Positions 63,648 through 64,000 of a stretch of 64,000 bases of DNA are shown here, one piece after another. Location: the IMG/VR virus record IMGVR_UViG_3300025736_000014, positions 1-64,000 of that record, one strand, 5' to 3'. The position numbers and the translations under genes are program-made. Each line of letters opens with the position of its first letter. Position 1 is the stretch's first letter. Source of the stretch: a virus. The notes under the pieces are model-generated. The model searched no databases and was not told where the DNA came from. It was given only the letters and a program-made list of their open reading frames with translations.

Positions 63648-64000
63648 ATGAGTTATGATAAATATTACAGAGTAAGATGTGATATGTGCGGATTGTATTG
63701 TATCCCCTTTGATGATGAAACCCCTTATGGTTGTAGTTCTTATGATCCCCCAGAACCTCACGATCCATATCATTATTGTAGGAAGTGTTATCCAGAGTTA
63801 AAAAAACAATGGCTAAAACAACTCAAAGATTCTCCTAGCAATGGTGATTGGCATAAATCTAGGGCAGAGAATTGGGCAGCCAAAAAGTTAGGTTTAGCAT
63901 GGTCTAACGGGATAGGCATATTGGGTTCAAAAGGAGATTGGGCTGACGCTCATCAATACATAACACAAAAAGAATATGATCGCTTATCAAAATTACCTTA
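63648..64000 (+). CDS. Zinc-finger protein, 3' end outside window
   Basis: Starts MSYDKYYRVRCDMCGLYCIP after GAGGAGAAATA and runs off the right edge. CDMC and CRKC pairs suggest zinc binding; a Pro/Asp/His-rich stretch lies between. Unknown function. Confidence 0.75.
   Translation, partial: MSYDKYYRVRCDMCGLYCIPFDDETPYGCSSYDPPEPHDPYHYCRKCYPELKKQWLKQLKDSPSNGDWHKSRAENWAAKKLGLAWSNGIGILGSKGDWADAHQYITQKEYDRLSKLP

Noticed and set aside
1-64000. Alternative genetic code (stop recoding)
   Set aside because: Clear genes end in TAA, TAG and TGA alike, and conserved proteins contain no in-frame stops.
1-64000. Prophage or plasmid
   Set aside because: No integrase, repressor, attachment site, conjugation or chromosomal gene is seen; the content is that of a lytic-type phage genome, though genes outside the window could change this.

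Overview
The window is from a large, AT-rich genome of a tailed double-stranded DNA bacteriophage. Evidence for this is a packaging and head block (small terminase, large terminase of the lambda GpA type, portal, Mu F-like head protein), a 30-gene tRNA array, homing endonucleases, an intein, and densely packed short genes with 1 to 40 base overlaps. TAA, TAG and TGA all end genes, so the standard bacterial code (table 11) fits. Many genes of the right arm have an almost perfect extended Shine-Dalgarno, AAAGGAGGTGA. No integrase, repressor or host gene is seen. The host cannot be named from the sequence.

Left arm (1-41.2 kb, almost all minus strand). 0-3 kb holds small unknown genes and a glycosyltransferase-methyltransferase with an AT-hook-like tail. 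3.2-5.2 kb is a plus-strand island (sulfatase-like enzyme, glycosyltransferase) next to a LAGLIDADG endonuclease. 5.7-12.7 kb holds virion genes; the terminase carries a 329-residue intein. 12.7-32.3 kb is a glycan factory of about a dozen glycosyltransferase domains, SAM methyltransferases, a sugar-nucleotide epimerase, a PLP aminotransferase, two nucleotidyltransferases and small zinc-binding paralogues, with a ParB-methyltransferase fusion near its promoter end. 32.4-38.3 kb has a MoxR-type ATPase with a metallopeptidase/VWA partner, zinc proteins, a putative nuclease, a second DNA methyltransferase with an altered catalytic motif and a RmlC-like cupin. A 260-base stretch at 38.3-38.6 kb looks like an unassigned structured RNA.

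Centre (41.2-45.2 kb, minus strand). This is an RNA operon: 30 tRNAs that together cover all 20 amino acids, an RNase P RNA (rnpB) with an intact P4 helix, and a tmRNA (ssrA) whose reading frame may encode a 38-residue tag. An HNH endonuclease gene has inserted into tRNA-Gly. Several further stem-closed or tRNA-like elements lie between the tRNAs. One consensus promoter at 45.37-45.40 kb, with palindromes in and next to it, faces the array; a divergent promoter faces right.

Right of the array (45.4-51 kb). One plus-strand gene is followed by a repeat-rich gap, then a minus-strand cluster of small genes and a phosphoesterase, then a further tRNA-like RNA and a 1.2 kb non-coding stretch studded with CCTATAGT motifs.

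Right arm (51-64 kb, plus strand). About 30 short genes follow, many with AAAGGAGGTGA ribosome sites and with stem-loops between genes. Recognisable products are a membrane-anchored lytic transglycosylase, a CobS/CobT-like ATPase-VWA pair (the second such pair here), a RadC-type JAB protein and a RadA-like ATPase.

The genes suggest a phage that takes over translation quality control and tRNA processing as well as supplying tRNAs, and that makes its own surface sugar. At three places a promoter, a short leader and an intrinsic terminator directly precede a ribosome site, which suggests regulation by attenuation.
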